Shown here: positions 47,764 to 57,439 of the stretch, one piece after another
How positions within the stretch are numbered: position 1 is the stretch's first letter
Layout: each line of letters starts with the position of its first letter
NCBI RefSeq assembly: GCF_028290205.1
Contig: NZ_JAQGKF010000137.1
Location: 1-64,000 of the forward strand
Reading direction: 5' to 3'
Length of the DNA: 64,000 nucleotides
From: Enterovirga sp.
GTDB lineage: Bacteria; Pseudomonadota; Alphaproteobacteria; Rhizobiales; Beijerinckiaceae
The notes under the pieces: model-generated
Told to the model about the DNA's origin: nothing
Database searches by the model: none
The model's input: only the letters and a program-made list of their open reading frames with translations
Made by a program: the position numbers and the translations under genes

Positions 47764-47949
47764 CGGTCGTCTCCGTATCGGACCGTGTGAAACTACAGGT
47801 TGTATGTTGGCCCGGCTACCGCGTCGCGCGGGGTCCCTGTGGACAAGTCGCCGGCGCCGGAAGGAGACCTGGTGCGGCCCTTCCCACCGGGGCGGGTTTG
47901 CCGGCCCGGACGCAGCGCGTTAAGGCGGCCAGAGCCAAGGAGAGCCTCA

Positions 47950-49557
47950 GTGCCGGTCATTCAATCCGCGGCCGATCTCACGTCAGACGAGGCCGCGGCG
48001 AACCGAGCCGCCTGGGCCGGGCTCACGGCCGAACTCGGACGCGCCCGCGCCGTGGCCGCCGAGGGCGGCCCCCAGCGCGCCCGCGACCGTCACGTGGCCC
48101 GTGGAAAGCTCCTGCCGCGCGACCGCGTGCAGCAGCTTCTGGATCCCGGCTCGCCCTTCCTGGAGATCGCTCCGCTCGCCGCCAACGGCATGTATGGCGG
48201 CGAGATCGCGGGCGCGGGCATCATCACCGGGATCGGCCGGGTGATGGGCCGGGAGGTCGTGATCGTGTGCAACGACTCGACCGTGAAGGGCGGCACCTAC
48301 TTCCCGATGACGGTGAAGAAGCACGTCCGGGCGCAGGAGATCGCCCGCGAAAACAGGCTTCCCTGCCTCTACCTCGTCGATTCCGGGGGAGCGAACCTGC
48401 CGCAGCAGACGGAGGTGTTCCCCGACCGCGAGCATTTCGGGCGCATCTTCTACAACCAGGCGACGCTGTCCGGCCTCGGCATTCCCCAGATCGCCTGCGT
48501 GATGGGATCCTGCACGGCCGGCGGCGCCTATGTGCCGGCAATGTCGGACGAGAGCATCATCGTCAGGAAGCAGGGCACCATCTTCCTCGGCGGTCCGCCG
48601 CTGGTGAAGGCCGCAACCGGCGAGATCGTCTCGGCGGAGGATCTCGGCGGCGCCGACGTCCATGCTCGCCTCTCAGGCGTCGTCGACCATTACGCGACCG
48701 ACGACACGCACGCGCTCGGCATCCTGCGCCGCATCGTCGGCACCCTGAACACCCGCAAGGCGCCGGCCATCGACCTCGCGCCGCCGGCCGAGCCCGCCTT
48801 TCCGGCGTCGGAGATCGAGGCGATCGTCTCGCCCGACTTCAAGAAGCAATACGACGTGCGGGAGGTGATCGCCCGGCTGGTCGACGGCTCCGAATTCGAC
48901 GAGTTCAAGCGGCTGTACGGCACGACGCTGGTGACGGGCTTCGCCCGCATCTGGGGCATCCCGGTCGGGATCATCGGCAACAACGGCATCCTGTATTCGG
49001 AAAGCGCGCTGAAGGGCGCCCATTTCATCGAACTCTGCTGCCAGCGCAAGATTCCGCTGCTGTTCCTGCAGAACATCTCGGGCTTCATGGTCGGCCGCGA
49101 CTACGAAGCGCAAGGCATCGCCCGCAACGGCGCCAAGCTCGTCACCGCCGTGTCCTGCGCGGCGGTGCCGAAGATCACGCTGATGATCGGCGGCTCCTTC
49201 GGGGCCGGCAATTACGGCATGTGCGGCCGGGCCTTCCGGCCCCGCTTCCTGTTCACCTGGCCGAACTCGAAAATCTCCGTCATGGGCGCCGAGCAGGCCG
49301 CCTCCGTGCTGGCGACCGTGCGTCGCGACAACATCGAGGCCGAGGGCCGGAGCTGGACCAGCGAAGAGGAGGAGGCGTTCAAGACGCCGATCCGCGACCA
49401 GTTCGAGACCGAGGGCTCCCCGTATTACGCGACCGCCCGGCTCTGGGATGACGGCATCATTCTGCCGTCCGAAACCCGCCGCGTGCTCGGCCTGGCCTTC
49501 TCGGCCACGCTGAACGCGCCTATCGCCGACACCCAGTTCGGCGTCTTTCGGATGTAA
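47950..49557 (+). CDS. mccB: methylcrotonyl-CoA carboxylase beta subunit
   Basis: The 535-residue carboxyltransferase has the MCC beta pattern: [68 protein letters not shown], and a C-terminal half with [16 protein letters not shown]. It carboxylates 3-methylcrotonyl-CoA in leucine breakdown, using a biotinylated alpha subunit. No alpha gene is adjacent; the pccA-type gene is 46 kb away. I use the GTG at 47950 behind AAGGAG rather than the track start at 47800. Confidence 0.88.
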   Translation: MPVIQSAADLTSDEAAANRAAWAGLTAELGRARAVAAEGGPQRARDRHVARGKLLPRDRVQQLLDPGSPFLEIAPLAANGMYGGEIAGAGIITGIGRVMGREVVIVCNDSTVKGGTYFPMTVKKHVRAQEIARENRLPCLYLVDSGGANLPQQTEVFPDREHFGRIFYNQATLSGLGIPQIACVMGSCTAGGAYVPAMSDESIIVRKQGTIFLGGPPLVKAATGEIVSAEDLGGADVHARLSGVVDHYATDDTHALGILRRIVGTLNTRKAPAIDLAPPAEPAFPASEIEAIVSPDFKKQYDVREVIARLVDGSEFDEFKRLYGTTLVTGFARIWGIPVGIIGNNGILYSESALKGAHFIELCCQRKIPLLFLQNISGFMVGRDYEAQGIARNGAKLVTAVSCAAVPKITLMIGGSFGAGNYGMCGRAFRPRFLFTWPNSKISVMGAEQAASVLATVRRDNIEAEGRSWTSEEEEAFKTPIRDQFETEGSPYYATARLWDDGIILPSETRRVLGLAFSATLNAPIADTQFGVFRM

Positions 49558-50020
49558 CAAGGCCGGGCCGACCGGCCGCGGCGGGGGCACCCGGCTGCGC
49601 CCCCGGGCCCTCCGTCGAGCCTCCCTGGGGACGCCGCCGCCGGCCCGCCCGACCGCCGCCCTCGGGCCCGATCTGCCCAACCGCCCCACGCCCAGACTCC
49701 TGTGACCCGCCCGAACCGGCCCGGACTGGCCTGTGCTGTTGGGGTCTCGCAGCTGTGGCCGCAGCGCCACAGCCGAAAAACATCCCGAGAACGCCGCCGA
49801 GACATCAGAGGTTCGCCGCGTTCCCGCCATAAACCAGGATCAGTTCGGGTGACGTATTTAGCGTTGCCCTGCAAGCGTTTAGAGCGCCTTTGGCAGGCCC
49901 GTGATGGTGGCGTGCGCTGCCCTCTCTGGCCCTCCCGAGCCTCGTTGCATGGCGGTCGGGACGCATGTCACTCGCATCCGGCCGCCGGATCGCGAGCGGC
50001 CTGCGAGAGGCGGACACGGG
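49558..50020. other. 463-bp intergenic region before ilvD
   Basis: No credible gene lies here; the ORFs 49702-50043 and those on the minus strand have poor coding character. Just after mccB is an inverted repeat GGGGGC / GCCCCC (49583-49604). Further on is a perfect 8-bp stem GCTGTGGC / GCCACAGC with a 6-nt loop (49752-49773) followed by CGAAAAA, which is not a T-run on either transcript. The less GC-rich part around 49840-49890 is the best place for the ilvD promoter. Confidence 0.5.
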
Positions 50021-51751
50021 ATGGATGCGCGTCTAATCGATAAGTCGAAGCTGCCGAGCCGGCACGTCACGGAAGGGCCGTCGCGTGCGCCGCACCGGTC
50101 CTACCTCTACGCCATGGGGCTGACCAAGGAGCAGATCCATCAGCCGCTGGTCGGCGTGGCCACCTGCTGGAACGAGGCGGCGCCCTGCAACATCTCGCTG
50201 ATGCGTCAGGCGCAGGCCGTGAAGAAGGGTGTCGCGGCCGCCCACGGCACGCCGCGCGAGTTCTGCACCATCACGGTCACGGACGGGATCGCGATGGGCC
50301 ACAACGGCATGCGGGCCTCGCTGCCGTCCCGTGAGGTGATCGCCGATTCGGTCGAGCTCACCATGCGGGGCCACGCCTACGACGCGCTGGTCGGCATGGC
50401 GGGCTGCGACAAGTCCCTGCCCGGCATGATGATGGCGATGGTCCGCCTCAACGTTCCGTCGATCTTCATCTATGGCGGCTCGATCCTGCCCGGCTCCTTC
50501 CGGGGACGGCCGGTCACGGTGCAGGACATGTTCGAGGCCGTGGGCCAGCATTCGGTCGGCGCCATGTCGGACGAGGACCTGGACGAGCTCGAGCAGGTGG
50601 CCTGCCCGTCGGCCGGCGCCTGCGGCGCGCAGTTCACGGCCAACACCATGGCGACGGTGTCCGAGGCGATCGGCCTCGCGCTGCCCTATTCGGCGGGCGC
50701 TCCGGCCCCCTACGAGATCCGCGACCGGTTCTGCATGGCGGCCGGCGAGATGGTGATGGAGCTCGTGCGGAAGAACATCCGCCCGCGCGACATCGTCACC
50801 CTGAAGGCGCTCGAGAACGCCGCCACCGTTGTGGCGGCCTCCGGCGGCTCCACCAACGCGGCCCTGCACCTTCCGGCGATCGCGCATGAATGCGGGATCA
50901 AGTTCGACCTGTTCGACGTGGCCGAAATTTTCCGGCGCACGCCCTATGTGGCCGACCTGAAGCCCGGCGGGCGCTACGTCGCCAAGGACATGTTCGAGGC
51001 CGGCGGCATTCCGCTGCTCATGAAGACGCTCCTCGACGGCGGCTACCTGCACGGCGACTGCATGACCGTGACCGGCCGCACCATCGCGGAGAACATGGAG
51101 AAGGTGGCCTGGAACCCGGACCAGGACGTGGTCCGGCCGGTGTCGAACCCGATCACGACCACGGGCGGCGTCGTGGGCTTGCGGGGCAATCTCGCCCCTG
51201 AAGGCGCGATCGTGAAAGTGGCCGGCATCCCGCCCGAGAAGCAGCGCTTCTCCGGCCCGGCCCGCGTGTTCGACAACGAGGAGGCCTGTTTCGAGGCCGT
51301 GAAGAACCGGGCCTACCAGGAAGGCGATGTCCTGGTGATTCGCTATGAGGGTCCGCGCGGCGGCCCCGGCATGCGCGAGATGCTGTCCACCACGGCCGCG
51401 CTCTACGGCCAAGGCATGGGCGACAAGGTGGCGCTGATCACCGACGGGCGCTTCTCCGGCGCGACGCGCGGCTTCTGCGTGGGCCATGTCGGGCCCGAGG
51501 CCGCGGTCGGCGGTCCGATCGCGCTCGTGCGGGACGGCGACATCATCACGCTCGATGCCGTCCTGGGCACCCTCGAGGTCGACGTCTCCGAGGCCGAACT
51601 CGCGACCCGGCGCAGCTCCTGGGCGCCGCGGCCGATCTCGGCGACCTCCGGCTATCTCTGGAAGTACGCGCAGGGCGTCGGCCCGGCCGTGAACGGTGCG
51701 GTCACCCATCCGGGCGGCGCGCACGAAACCACGAGCTATGCGGATCAGTAG
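50021..51751 (+). CDS. ilvD: dihydroxy-acid dehydratase
   Basis: The 576-residue iron-sulfur enzyme dehydrates dihydroxy acids in valine and isoleucine synthesis. Cysteines in GVATCWNEAAPCN, MAGCDKSLPG and CPSAGACGAQFTANTM are placed as in the [2Fe-2S] IlvD/Edd group, and TDGRFSGATRGFCVGHVGPEA is the C-terminal signature. The ATG at 50021 gives the normal MDARLIDKSKLPSR start. Its 3' end overlaps the exoR gene by 14 bases. Confidence 0.95.
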   Translation: MDARLIDKSKLPSRHVTEGPSRAPHRSYLYAMGLTKEQIHQPLVGVATCWNEAAPCNISLMRQAQAVKKGVAAAHGTPREFCTITVTDGIAMGHNGMRASLPSREVIADSVELTMRGHAYDALVGMAGCDKSLPGMMMAMVRLNVPSIFIYGGSILPGSFRGRPVTVQDMFEAVGQHSVGAMSDEDLDELEQVACPSAGACGAQFTANTMATVSEAIGLALPYSAGAPAPYEIRDRFCMAAGEMVMELVRKNIRPRDIVTLKALENAATVVAASGGSTNAALHLPAIAHECGIKFDLFDVAEIFRRTPYVADLKPGGRYVAKDMFEAGGIPLLMKTLLDGGYLHGDCMTVTGRTIAENMEKVAWNPDQDVVRPVSNPITTTGGVVGLRGNLAPEGAIVKVAGIPPEKQRFSGPARVFDNEEACFEAVKNRAYQEGDVLVIRYEGPRGGPGMREMLSTTAALYGQGMGDKVALITDGRFSGATRGFCVGHVGPEAAVGGPIALVRDGDIITLDAVLGTLEVDVSEAELATRRSSWAPRPISATSGYLWKYAQGVGPAVNGAVTHPGGAHETTSYADQ

Positions 51752-52565
51752 CGGCCCGCGCCTCCTGGCGCTTCTGTGGACCGTCGCCGCCTCGGCGGCG
51801 GCGGTCCCGGCGCGGGCGGCTGACGCGCGCGCCCTGCCGGGCCCGCTTCTGGCGACCGAGTCCTTCGGCTCGGTCAAGGAAGCGCTGCGGCTGGGCGTGC
51901 GCGACTACAATGCTGGCAACAAGATCGGGGCGGCCAAGGCCCTGGAATACGCCGCCACCCATGGGCATGCCCTGGCCCTGTGGAAGCTCGGCCGCATGCT
52001 GGCCGAGGGGGACGGCATACCCCGCAACGACCTGAAGGCGTTCGAGTACTTCTCCCGGGTCGCGGACGAGAATGCCGACGAGGCCCCCGAATCGCCGCGC
52101 GCCGGTGTGGTGGCGAACGCCTTCGTGTCTCTGGGCGGCTATTTCCTCCAGGGCATCCGGGGCAGCTACGTGCGGCCGAACCCGGAGCGTGCGGCCGAGA
52201 TGTTCTCCTACGCGGCGTCCTATTTCGGCGACCCGGTGGCCCAGTATCAGCTCGGGCGGCTCTATCTCGAGGGCAGCGGCGTCGATCTCGACCAGCGCCA
52301 GGCGGCCCGGTGGCTGAACCTCGCGGCCGAGAAGGGTTACGGGCCGGCCCAGGCCGAACTCGGCCAGATGCTGGTCCTCGGAAAGGGTGTGCCGCGTCAG
52401 CGGGCGCGCGGTTTGATGTGGCTCACCCTGGCCAAGGAAGGCGCGGACACCAAGAGCGAGGCCTGGATCGCCGCCCTGCACGCCGAAACCTTCGAGGCCG
52501 CGACCGATAGCGAGCGCCGCATGGCCTCGAATTTCGTCGAGCAGTTCCAGGCCAAGCGCCGCTGA
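51738..52565 (+). CDS. exoR: ExoR-like periplasmic Sel1-repeat regulator
   Basis: The 275-residue protein has a signal peptide (cleaved near ARAAD) and several Sel1/TPR-like repeats, for example ALALWKLGRMLAEGDGIPRNDLKAFEYFSR and AQYQLGRLYLEGSGVDLDQRQAARWLNLAA. Length and layout match Sinorhizobium ExoR, which binds the ExoS/ChvG sensor in the periplasm and restrains exopolysaccharide and acid-stress genes. The ATG at 51738 lies inside the ilvD end. No chvG/chvI lies in the window. Confidence 0.85.
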   Translation: MRISSGPRLLALLWTVAASAAAVPARAADARALPGPLLATESFGSVKEALRLGVRDYNAGNKIGAAKALEYAATHGHALALWKLGRMLAEGDGIPRNDLKAFEYFSRVADENADEAPESPRAGVVANAFVSLGGYFLQGIRGSYVRPNPERAAEMFSYAASYFGDPVAQYQLGRLYLEGSGVDLDQRQAARWLNLAAEKGYGPAQAELGQMLVLGKGVPRQRARGLMWLTLAKEGADTKSEAWIAALHAETFEAATDSERRMASNFVEQFQAKRR

Positions 52566-52570
52566 CGGTT

Positions 52571-52729
52571 GTGGACCGTCGGGACCGCCAAAACCTCGCG
52601 GTGGCGGCCTTGGTGCTGACTCTGATCTTCGGCGCCACCTGGCTGATGAGCGAGCTCAAGCGGCAGGGCCGGATCGAGGAATGCCTGATGCAGCGGCGCA
52701 AGAACTGCGAGCAGATCCTCTCGCCCTGA
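52571..52729 (+). CDS. 52-aa single-helix membrane microprotein
   Basis: This ORF is too short for the track. The GTG at 52571 starts five bases after the exoR stop and encodes MDRRDRQNLAVAALVLTLIF..., one membrane helix (about residues 9-27), then a charged amphipathic tail with two Cys (EECLMQRRKNCEQIL) and a TGA at 52727-52729. Codon use is as GC-rich as its neighbours. The tight spacing suggests translation with ilvD-exoR and a link to the envelope-signalling role of ExoR. Orientation and function are unknown. Confidence 0.6.
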   Translation: MDRRDRQNLAVAALVLTLIFGATWLMSELKRQGRIEECLMQRRKNCEQILSP

Positions 52730-52735
52730 GCGAAA

Positions 52736-54922
52736 TCAGGCCGCCGTCTCCCGCAACGCCGTCAGCGCGGCTTCCTCTTCCCTCTGGCGCAGCCGGTCGT
52801 CCAGCAGGGCGAACAGTCTGCGAAAGCGCGCCCCAAGCGGGTGCTCCGCGCAGGCGCGCAAAGCCTCCCGGGCCTCCGCCCGGCCCGTCAGCGCGAGCTC
52901 GATCGCCTGGTCGTGGACGGCCTTGTAGGCCGTGAACGCCGGCGTGACGGCGCTCTCGTCGCCCTGGAGCGCATAAAGGCGCGTGGTCTGGCTCTTGCCC
53001 TTCAGGTTGATCACGTCGAGCAGCAGATAGGCGAAAGCGGGCGCGGCCTCGACCACGGCCGACGACACCACGACGGCGGCGCCGTAGGTCTTGCACATGG
53101 GTTCGAGCCGGGCCGCCGTGTTCACGGTGTCGCCGATGGCCGAGTAGTCGAACCGCCGCACCGAGCCGATATTGCCCACGCAGGCCGTGCCGGTGTGGAG
53201 GCCGATGCCGAGCCCCAGCGGGGAGCCGCTGCGCCCGGCGGCGGCGTCGGAGGCGGCCAGCCGGGCGTTGATCACGTCGACGGTGGCCTGCATCCGCAGC
53301 GCGGTCCGCAGCGCCGAGCGGACGTGATCGGGATGGTCCAGCGGGGCGTTCCAGAACGCCATCATGCCGTCGCCGATGAACTTGTCGAGCGTGCCCCCCG
53401 CATCGAGGACCAGCTCGGTCATCGGCGTGTGAACCTGGTTCAGGAACGACAGGACGGCCTCGGCGGGCAGCGTCTCGGACCGGGAGGTGAACCCCCGGAT
53501 GTCGGAGAAGAGCACCGTGAGGATGCGGTTCTCGCCGCCGAGGACCAGGCGACTCGGATCGGTGGAGAGGGTTTCGACGATGGAGGGCGAGACGTAGCGC
53601 GAGAAGGCTTCGCGCACCTGCTGCCTCTCGGCCTCGCTCTGCCGCAGCACGGCGAGAGTCGAGATTCCGAGGGCCGAGATGGTGCCGAGCGTCGGCCAGA
53701 CGGGGTTCAAGAGCTGCTGCAACTGGAGAAAGGCAACGGCGCTCGTGCCGGCAAACAGCCCGGTCAGGGTGACGGTGACGACCGCCGCGCCGGCCGGCGA
53801 GAGCCGGCTTGCCGCCGCCACGGCGAACAGCCCCCCCACGAGCACCATCATGAGCTCGAAGGCCGGCATGTAATCGGGCCGAACGAGGTGGCGGCCGGAA
53901 AGAAGGCTCTCCAGCATCTCGGCCCGGATCTCGACGCCCGGCACCACGGGGCTGAGCGGCGTCGCCCGGATGTCGAATCCGGTCGCCGTGATGCCGACCG
54001 CCACGATCGAGTTGGCCAGCCACGCACGGTCGAACTGGCCGGCCAGCACCTGCCAGGCCGGGATCGAGCGGGCGGGCTGCGGGCCGGCGAAATGGATCCG
54101 CACCGAACCGTTGGGGCTCGTCGCGGTCCGGATATCGCCCAGTCCGACCATGGTGATGCCGCTCTTCGCGCCGTAGGACACATCACCAACCGTGGCCGAG
54201 CCTCCCGAGGCCCGCACCACCATGGTCGAGGCGTCCTGCGCGACAAGCAGCGCCGCCGCGTCCAGGCTCGGCACGAGCTGCCCGCCGGCCGCGAACACGG
54301 TCGGGATTTCGCGAGCAACGAGGTCGCGGTCCGGCCTGATGTTCATCGCGCCGACGGCCCGTGCGGCCTGCCTGAGCGGGTCCAGCGGCTGGAGAGCCCC
54401 CGCGAAACGGGGCGCGAAGAGCCGGGCGTCGTCCCCGGTCGTGGCCACGCCAATCTTGGTCTCGGGCATCTCGCCCGCCTCGTCGACGAGGATCGAGCCG
54501 AGCACGACACGGCCGGCCGCGATGGCGTCCCGCAGGAGCTCGTCGCCAGCCACGAGGCCGCTCGCATCGGCGCTGCGCTCCGGCTCCGAGAACAGCACGT
54601 CGACGGCCAGGGCCGCCGGCCCGGCTTCCGTCAGCCGCGAAATCAGCTCAGCCATCTTGGCCCGTGGCCAGGGCCACTGGCCAATGCGGGCCAGCGACTG
54701 GTCGTCGATTGCCACGACCCGGACCGGCAATCCCGGGTCGTAGGGCCGCGGTGACAGGCGCTGGTAGGAATCGAAGACGAGGTCCCGCAGGGCCCGCGCG
54801 GCGAACGGCTCCGAGAGGGCGATGAACGCGCAGATGGAGGCGGGAACCAGCCCCAGGAGGGCGACCCAGCGGATCTTCTCGCGCCGCTTCCCTCGTGGCC
54901 GGCGCCGGAGAGAGATCGGCAT
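52736..54922 (-). CDS. CHASE2-domain adenylate/guanylate cyclase
   Basis: The protein of 728 residues has an N-terminal helix, a periplasmic CHASE2 sensor (about residues 45-330), three further helices (about 345-430) and a class III cyclase domain. Catalytic Asps are in LFSDIRGFTSRSE and the following DKFIGDG, whose Lys with Asp in YSAIGDTVNTAARLE favours ATP as substrate. So it probably makes cAMP in response to an external signal. The ATG at 54922 is used; the longer track start overlaps xth. It follows xth by 13 bases. Confidence 0.88.
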   Translation of the reverse strand: MPISLRRRPRGKRREKIRWVALLGLVPASICAFIALSEPFAARALRDLVFDSYQRLSPRPYDPGLPVRVVAIDDQSLARIGQWPWPRAKMAELISRLTEAGPAALAVDVLFSEPERSADASGLVAGDELLRDAIAAGRVVLGSILVDEAGEMPETKIGVATTGDDARLFAPRFAGALQPLDPLRQAARAVGAMNIRPDRDLVAREIPTVFAAGGQLVPSLDAAALLVAQDASTMVVRASGGSATVGDVSYGAKSGITMVGLGDIRTATSPNGSVRIHFAGPQPARSIPAWQVLAGQFDRAWLANSIVAVGITATGFDIRATPLSPVVPGVEIRAEMLESLLSGRHLVRPDYMPAFELMMVLVGGLFAVAAASRLSPAGAAVVTVTLTGLFAGTSAVAFLQLQQLLNPVWPTLGTISALGISTLAVLRQSEAERQQVREAFSRYVSPSIVETLSTDPSRLVLGGENRILTVLFSDIRGFTSRSETLPAEAVLSFLNQVHTPMTELVLDAGGTLDKFIGDGMMAFWNAPLDHPDHVRSALRTALRMQATVDVINARLAASDAAAGRSGSPLGLGIGLHTGTACVGNIGSVRRFDYSAIGDTVNTAARLEPMCKTYGAAVVVSSAVVEAAPAFAYLLLDVINLKGKSQTTRLYALQGDESAVTPAFTAYKAVHDQAIELALTGRAEAREALRACAEHPLGARFRRLFALLDDRLRQREEEAALTALRETAA

Positions 54923-54935
54923 CGGCCCGGGCCCC

Positions 54936-55718
54936 TCAGAAGTCGAAGCTGGCCGAGACGGGGACGTGGTCGGAGGGCTTGTCCCACGCGCGCGTGCGGC
55001 GGTGGATTTCCGTCCCGACCAGCCGGTCCGCCGCCTGCGGCGAGAGCAGCAGGTGGTCGATGCGGATGCCCTTGTTCCGCTGCCAGGCTCCGGCCTGGTA
55101 ATCCCAGAAGGTGTAGAGGCCGGCGCTGTCGTCGCAGGCCCGCACGGCATCCGTCAGCCCGAGTCCGAGGAGCCGCCGAAAGCTCGCCCGGGTCTCCGGC
55201 CGGAACAGGGCGTCACCGACCCAGGCGGCGGGATCGGAGACGTCACGCTCGTCCGGGATGACGTTGTAATCGCCCGCCAGGACGAGCGGCTCCTCGAGCC
55301 TGAGGAGCCCGGCCGCGTGCCGGGCCAGGCGCTCCATCCAGCCGAGCTTGTAGGCGAACTTGTCCGTGCCGGTCGGGTTGCCGTTCGGCAGGTAGATGGA
55401 CGCAACGCGCACGGCCCCGCCGCCCGGGCGGGAGATCACCGCTTCGAGGTAGCGCGACTGCCCGTCGTCGTCGTCCCCGGGCAGCCCGGCCTTGGCCTCC
55501 ATGGGCAGGCGCGACAGGATCGCGACGCCGTTGAACGCCTTCTGGCCGTGCACGGCGACGTTGTAGCCGCGCGCCTCGATCTCGGCCCGCGGAAAGGCGT
55601 CGTCGACGCATTTCAGCTCCTGCAGGCAGAGCACGTCCGGGCGCGTTTCCTCGAGGAAGCGCTCGAGATGCGGCAGGCGCTGCTTGACGGAATTGACGTT
55701 CCAGGTGGCGATCAGCAT
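54936..55718 (-). CDS. xth: exodeoxyribonuclease III
   Basis: The 260-residue enzyme cleaves at abasic sites and degrades 3' ends. The metal-dependent endonuclease/phosphatase fold shows TWNVNSVKQRL, LQELKC, IYLPNGNPTG, LAGDYNVIPDERDV and RIDHLLLS, ending in the catalytic DHVPVSASF. It starts at ATG 55718 and is followed closely by the cyclase gene, with which it may share a transcript although no functional link is evident. Confidence 0.94.
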   Translation of the reverse strand: MLIATWNVNSVKQRLPHLERFLEETRPDVLCLQELKCVDDAFPRAEIEARGYNVAVHGQKAFNGVAILSRLPMEAKAGLPGDDDDGQSRYLEAVISRPGGGAVRVASIYLPNGNPTGTDKFAYKLGWMERLARHAAGLLRLEEPLVLAGDYNVIPDERDVSDPAAWVGDALFRPETRASFRRLLGLGLTDAVRACDDSAGLYTFWDYQAGAWQRNKGIRIDHLLLSPQAADRLVGTEIHRRTRAWDKPSDHVPVSASFDF

Positions 55719-55845
55719 GGGCGGGGCCGGGCTCGGGCGCCCGTCTTCCCGCGTTCGTCAGCCGGTGACAAGCTCCGGGGCCCGGGCTTGACCGGCCGCG
55801 CCGCGCACCGTTCAACACGGGCCGGGATGGGCCCGGCGGGAGCGC

Positions 55846-57288
55846 ATGATGGCGGACGGCTATGATGTGGTGGTGATCGGGGCCGGGCCGGGTGGCTACG
55901 TGACCGCGATCCGCGCCGCCCAGCTCGGCTTCAAGACCGCGGTGGTGGACCGCGAGCACCTCGGCGGCATCTGCCTGAACTGGGGCTGCATCCCGACCAA
56001 GGCGCTGCTGCGCTCGGCCGAGATCTACCACTACCTGCAGCACCCGGGCGAATACGGCCTCACGGTCAACGGCACCGTCGGGTTCGACGCGGCCGCCGTG
56101 GTGAAGCGCTCGCGCGGCGTCTCGGCCCGGCTCAACGGTGGCGTCGGCATGCTGCTGAAGAAGAACAAGGTCGACGTGATCTGGGGCGAGGCCCGCATCG
56201 AGGCCGCCCCGAAGGGCGGCGCGCCCGGCAAGGTCGCGGTCGCCCCGACACAGCGGGCCGAGCCCCCGAAGGGCGCGCTCGGGCCCGGCAGCTATGCGGC
56301 AAAGCACATCATCGTGGCGACCGGCGCGCGGCCGCGTGTCCTGCCCGGGATCGAGCCCGACAAGAAGCTGATCTGGACCTATTACGACGCCATGGTGCCG
56401 GCCACGATGCCGAAATCCCTGCTCGTCATGGGCTCGGGCGCGATCGGGATCGAGTTCGCCTCCTTCTACCGCACCATGGGCAGCGAGGTGACGGTGGTGG
56501 AGCTGCTGCCGCAGATCCTGCCCGTCGAGGATGCCGAGATCGCGGCCTTTGCCCGCAAGCGCTTCGAGAAGCAGGGCATCACATTCCTGACCGGCGCCAA
56601 GGTCGTGAAGGTCGTGAAGGGCGCCGACAGCGTCACCGCCACCATCGACGTGGGTGGCAAGACGCAGGAACTCACGGCCGAGCGGCTGATCTCGGCCGTC
56701 GGCGTGGTCGGCAATGTCGAGAATCTCGGGCTCGAGGCGCTCGGCGTGAAGCTCGACCGCGGCACGGTCGCGACCGACGGGCTTGGCCGCACCAACGTCC
56801 CGGGCGTCTACGCCATCGGCGACGTGGCGGGCCCGCCGATGCTGGCCCACAAGGCGGAGCACGAGGGCGTGATCTGCATCGAGACCATCAAGGGCCTGCA
56901 CACCCATCCGATGGACAAGGGCATGATCCCCGGCTGCACCTACTGCCAGCCGCAGATCGCCTCCGTGGGCATCACCGAGCAGAAGGCCAAGGAGCAGGGC
57001 CGGGACGTGCGCATCGGCCGCTTCCCCTTCCTGGCGAACGGCAAGGCGATCGCGCTCGGGGAGGACCAGGGGCTGGTGAAGACCATCTTCGACCGGAAGA
57101 CCGGCCAGCTCCTCGGCGCGCACATGGTCGGGGCCGAGGTGACGGAGCTGATCCAGGGCTTCGTGGTGGCGATGAATCTCGAGACCACGGAGGAGGAGCT
57201 GATGCACACGGTCTTCCCGCACCCGACCCTGTCCGAGATGATGCACGAGAGCGTGCTCGACGCTTACGGCCGCGCCATCCACATGTGA
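55846..57288 (+). CDS. lpdA: dihydrolipoyl dehydrogenase
   Basis: The 480-residue flavoprotein reoxidises lipoyl groups of 2-oxoacid dehydrogenase complexes. It has the FAD motif VVVIGAGPGGYVTAIRAAQLG, redox cysteines in GGICLNWGCIPTK, the NAD motif MGSGAIGIEFASF, and the C-terminal FPHPTLSEMMHE with the catalytic His-Glu pair. A Pro/Gly-rich insert near residues 125-145 (APKGGAPGKV...) is also seen in the pyruvate-dehydrogenase-linked forms of Rhizobiales. lipA follows on the same strand, a common pairing there. Confidence 0.95.
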   Translation: MMADGYDVVVIGAGPGGYVTAIRAAQLGFKTAVVDREHLGGICLNWGCIPTKALLRSAEIYHYLQHPGEYGLTVNGTVGFDAAAVVKRSRGVSARLNGGVGMLLKKNKVDVIWGEARIEAAPKGGAPGKVAVAPTQRAEPPKGALGPGSYAAKHIIVATGARPRVLPGIEPDKKLIWTYYDAMVPATMPKSLLVMGSGAIGIEFASFYRTMGSEVTVVELLPQILPVEDAEIAAFARKRFEKQGITFLTGAKVVKVVKGADSVTATIDVGGKTQELTAERLISAVGVVGNVENLGLEALGVKLDRGTVATDGLGRTNVPGVYAIGDVAGPPMLAHKAEHEGVICIETIKGLHTHPMDKGMIPGCTYCQPQIASVGITEQKAKEQGRDVRIGRFPFLANGKAIALGEDQGLVKTIFDRKTGQLLGAHMVGAEVTELIQGFVVAMNLETTEEELMHTVFPHPTLSEMMHESVLDAYGRAIHM

Positions 57289-57439
57289 GGCGCAGTCGTC
57301 CGGGCCGGGGGCTGCGGCACCGGCCACGGGCCTCTTGCTGCGCGTCGCGCCGACGCAGGAGAGGGCCGGCGCATTTGCAGCCGGCACCCGAAGCGCCTAG
57401 CTAGGCAGGGCGCCCCTTCGGCGAAGCTGACAGCATTCC

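Noticed and set aside
49752-49773. 8-bp stem-loop as an intrinsic terminator of mccB
   Set aside because: It is followed by an A-run, not a T-run, on the mccB strand, and it lies about 195 bp after the stop codon. Kept only as a note in the intergenic entry.
49702-50043. 113-aa plus-strand ORF before ilvD
   Set aside because: Runs into the ilvD start in another frame, lacks a ribosome site and has mixed composition.
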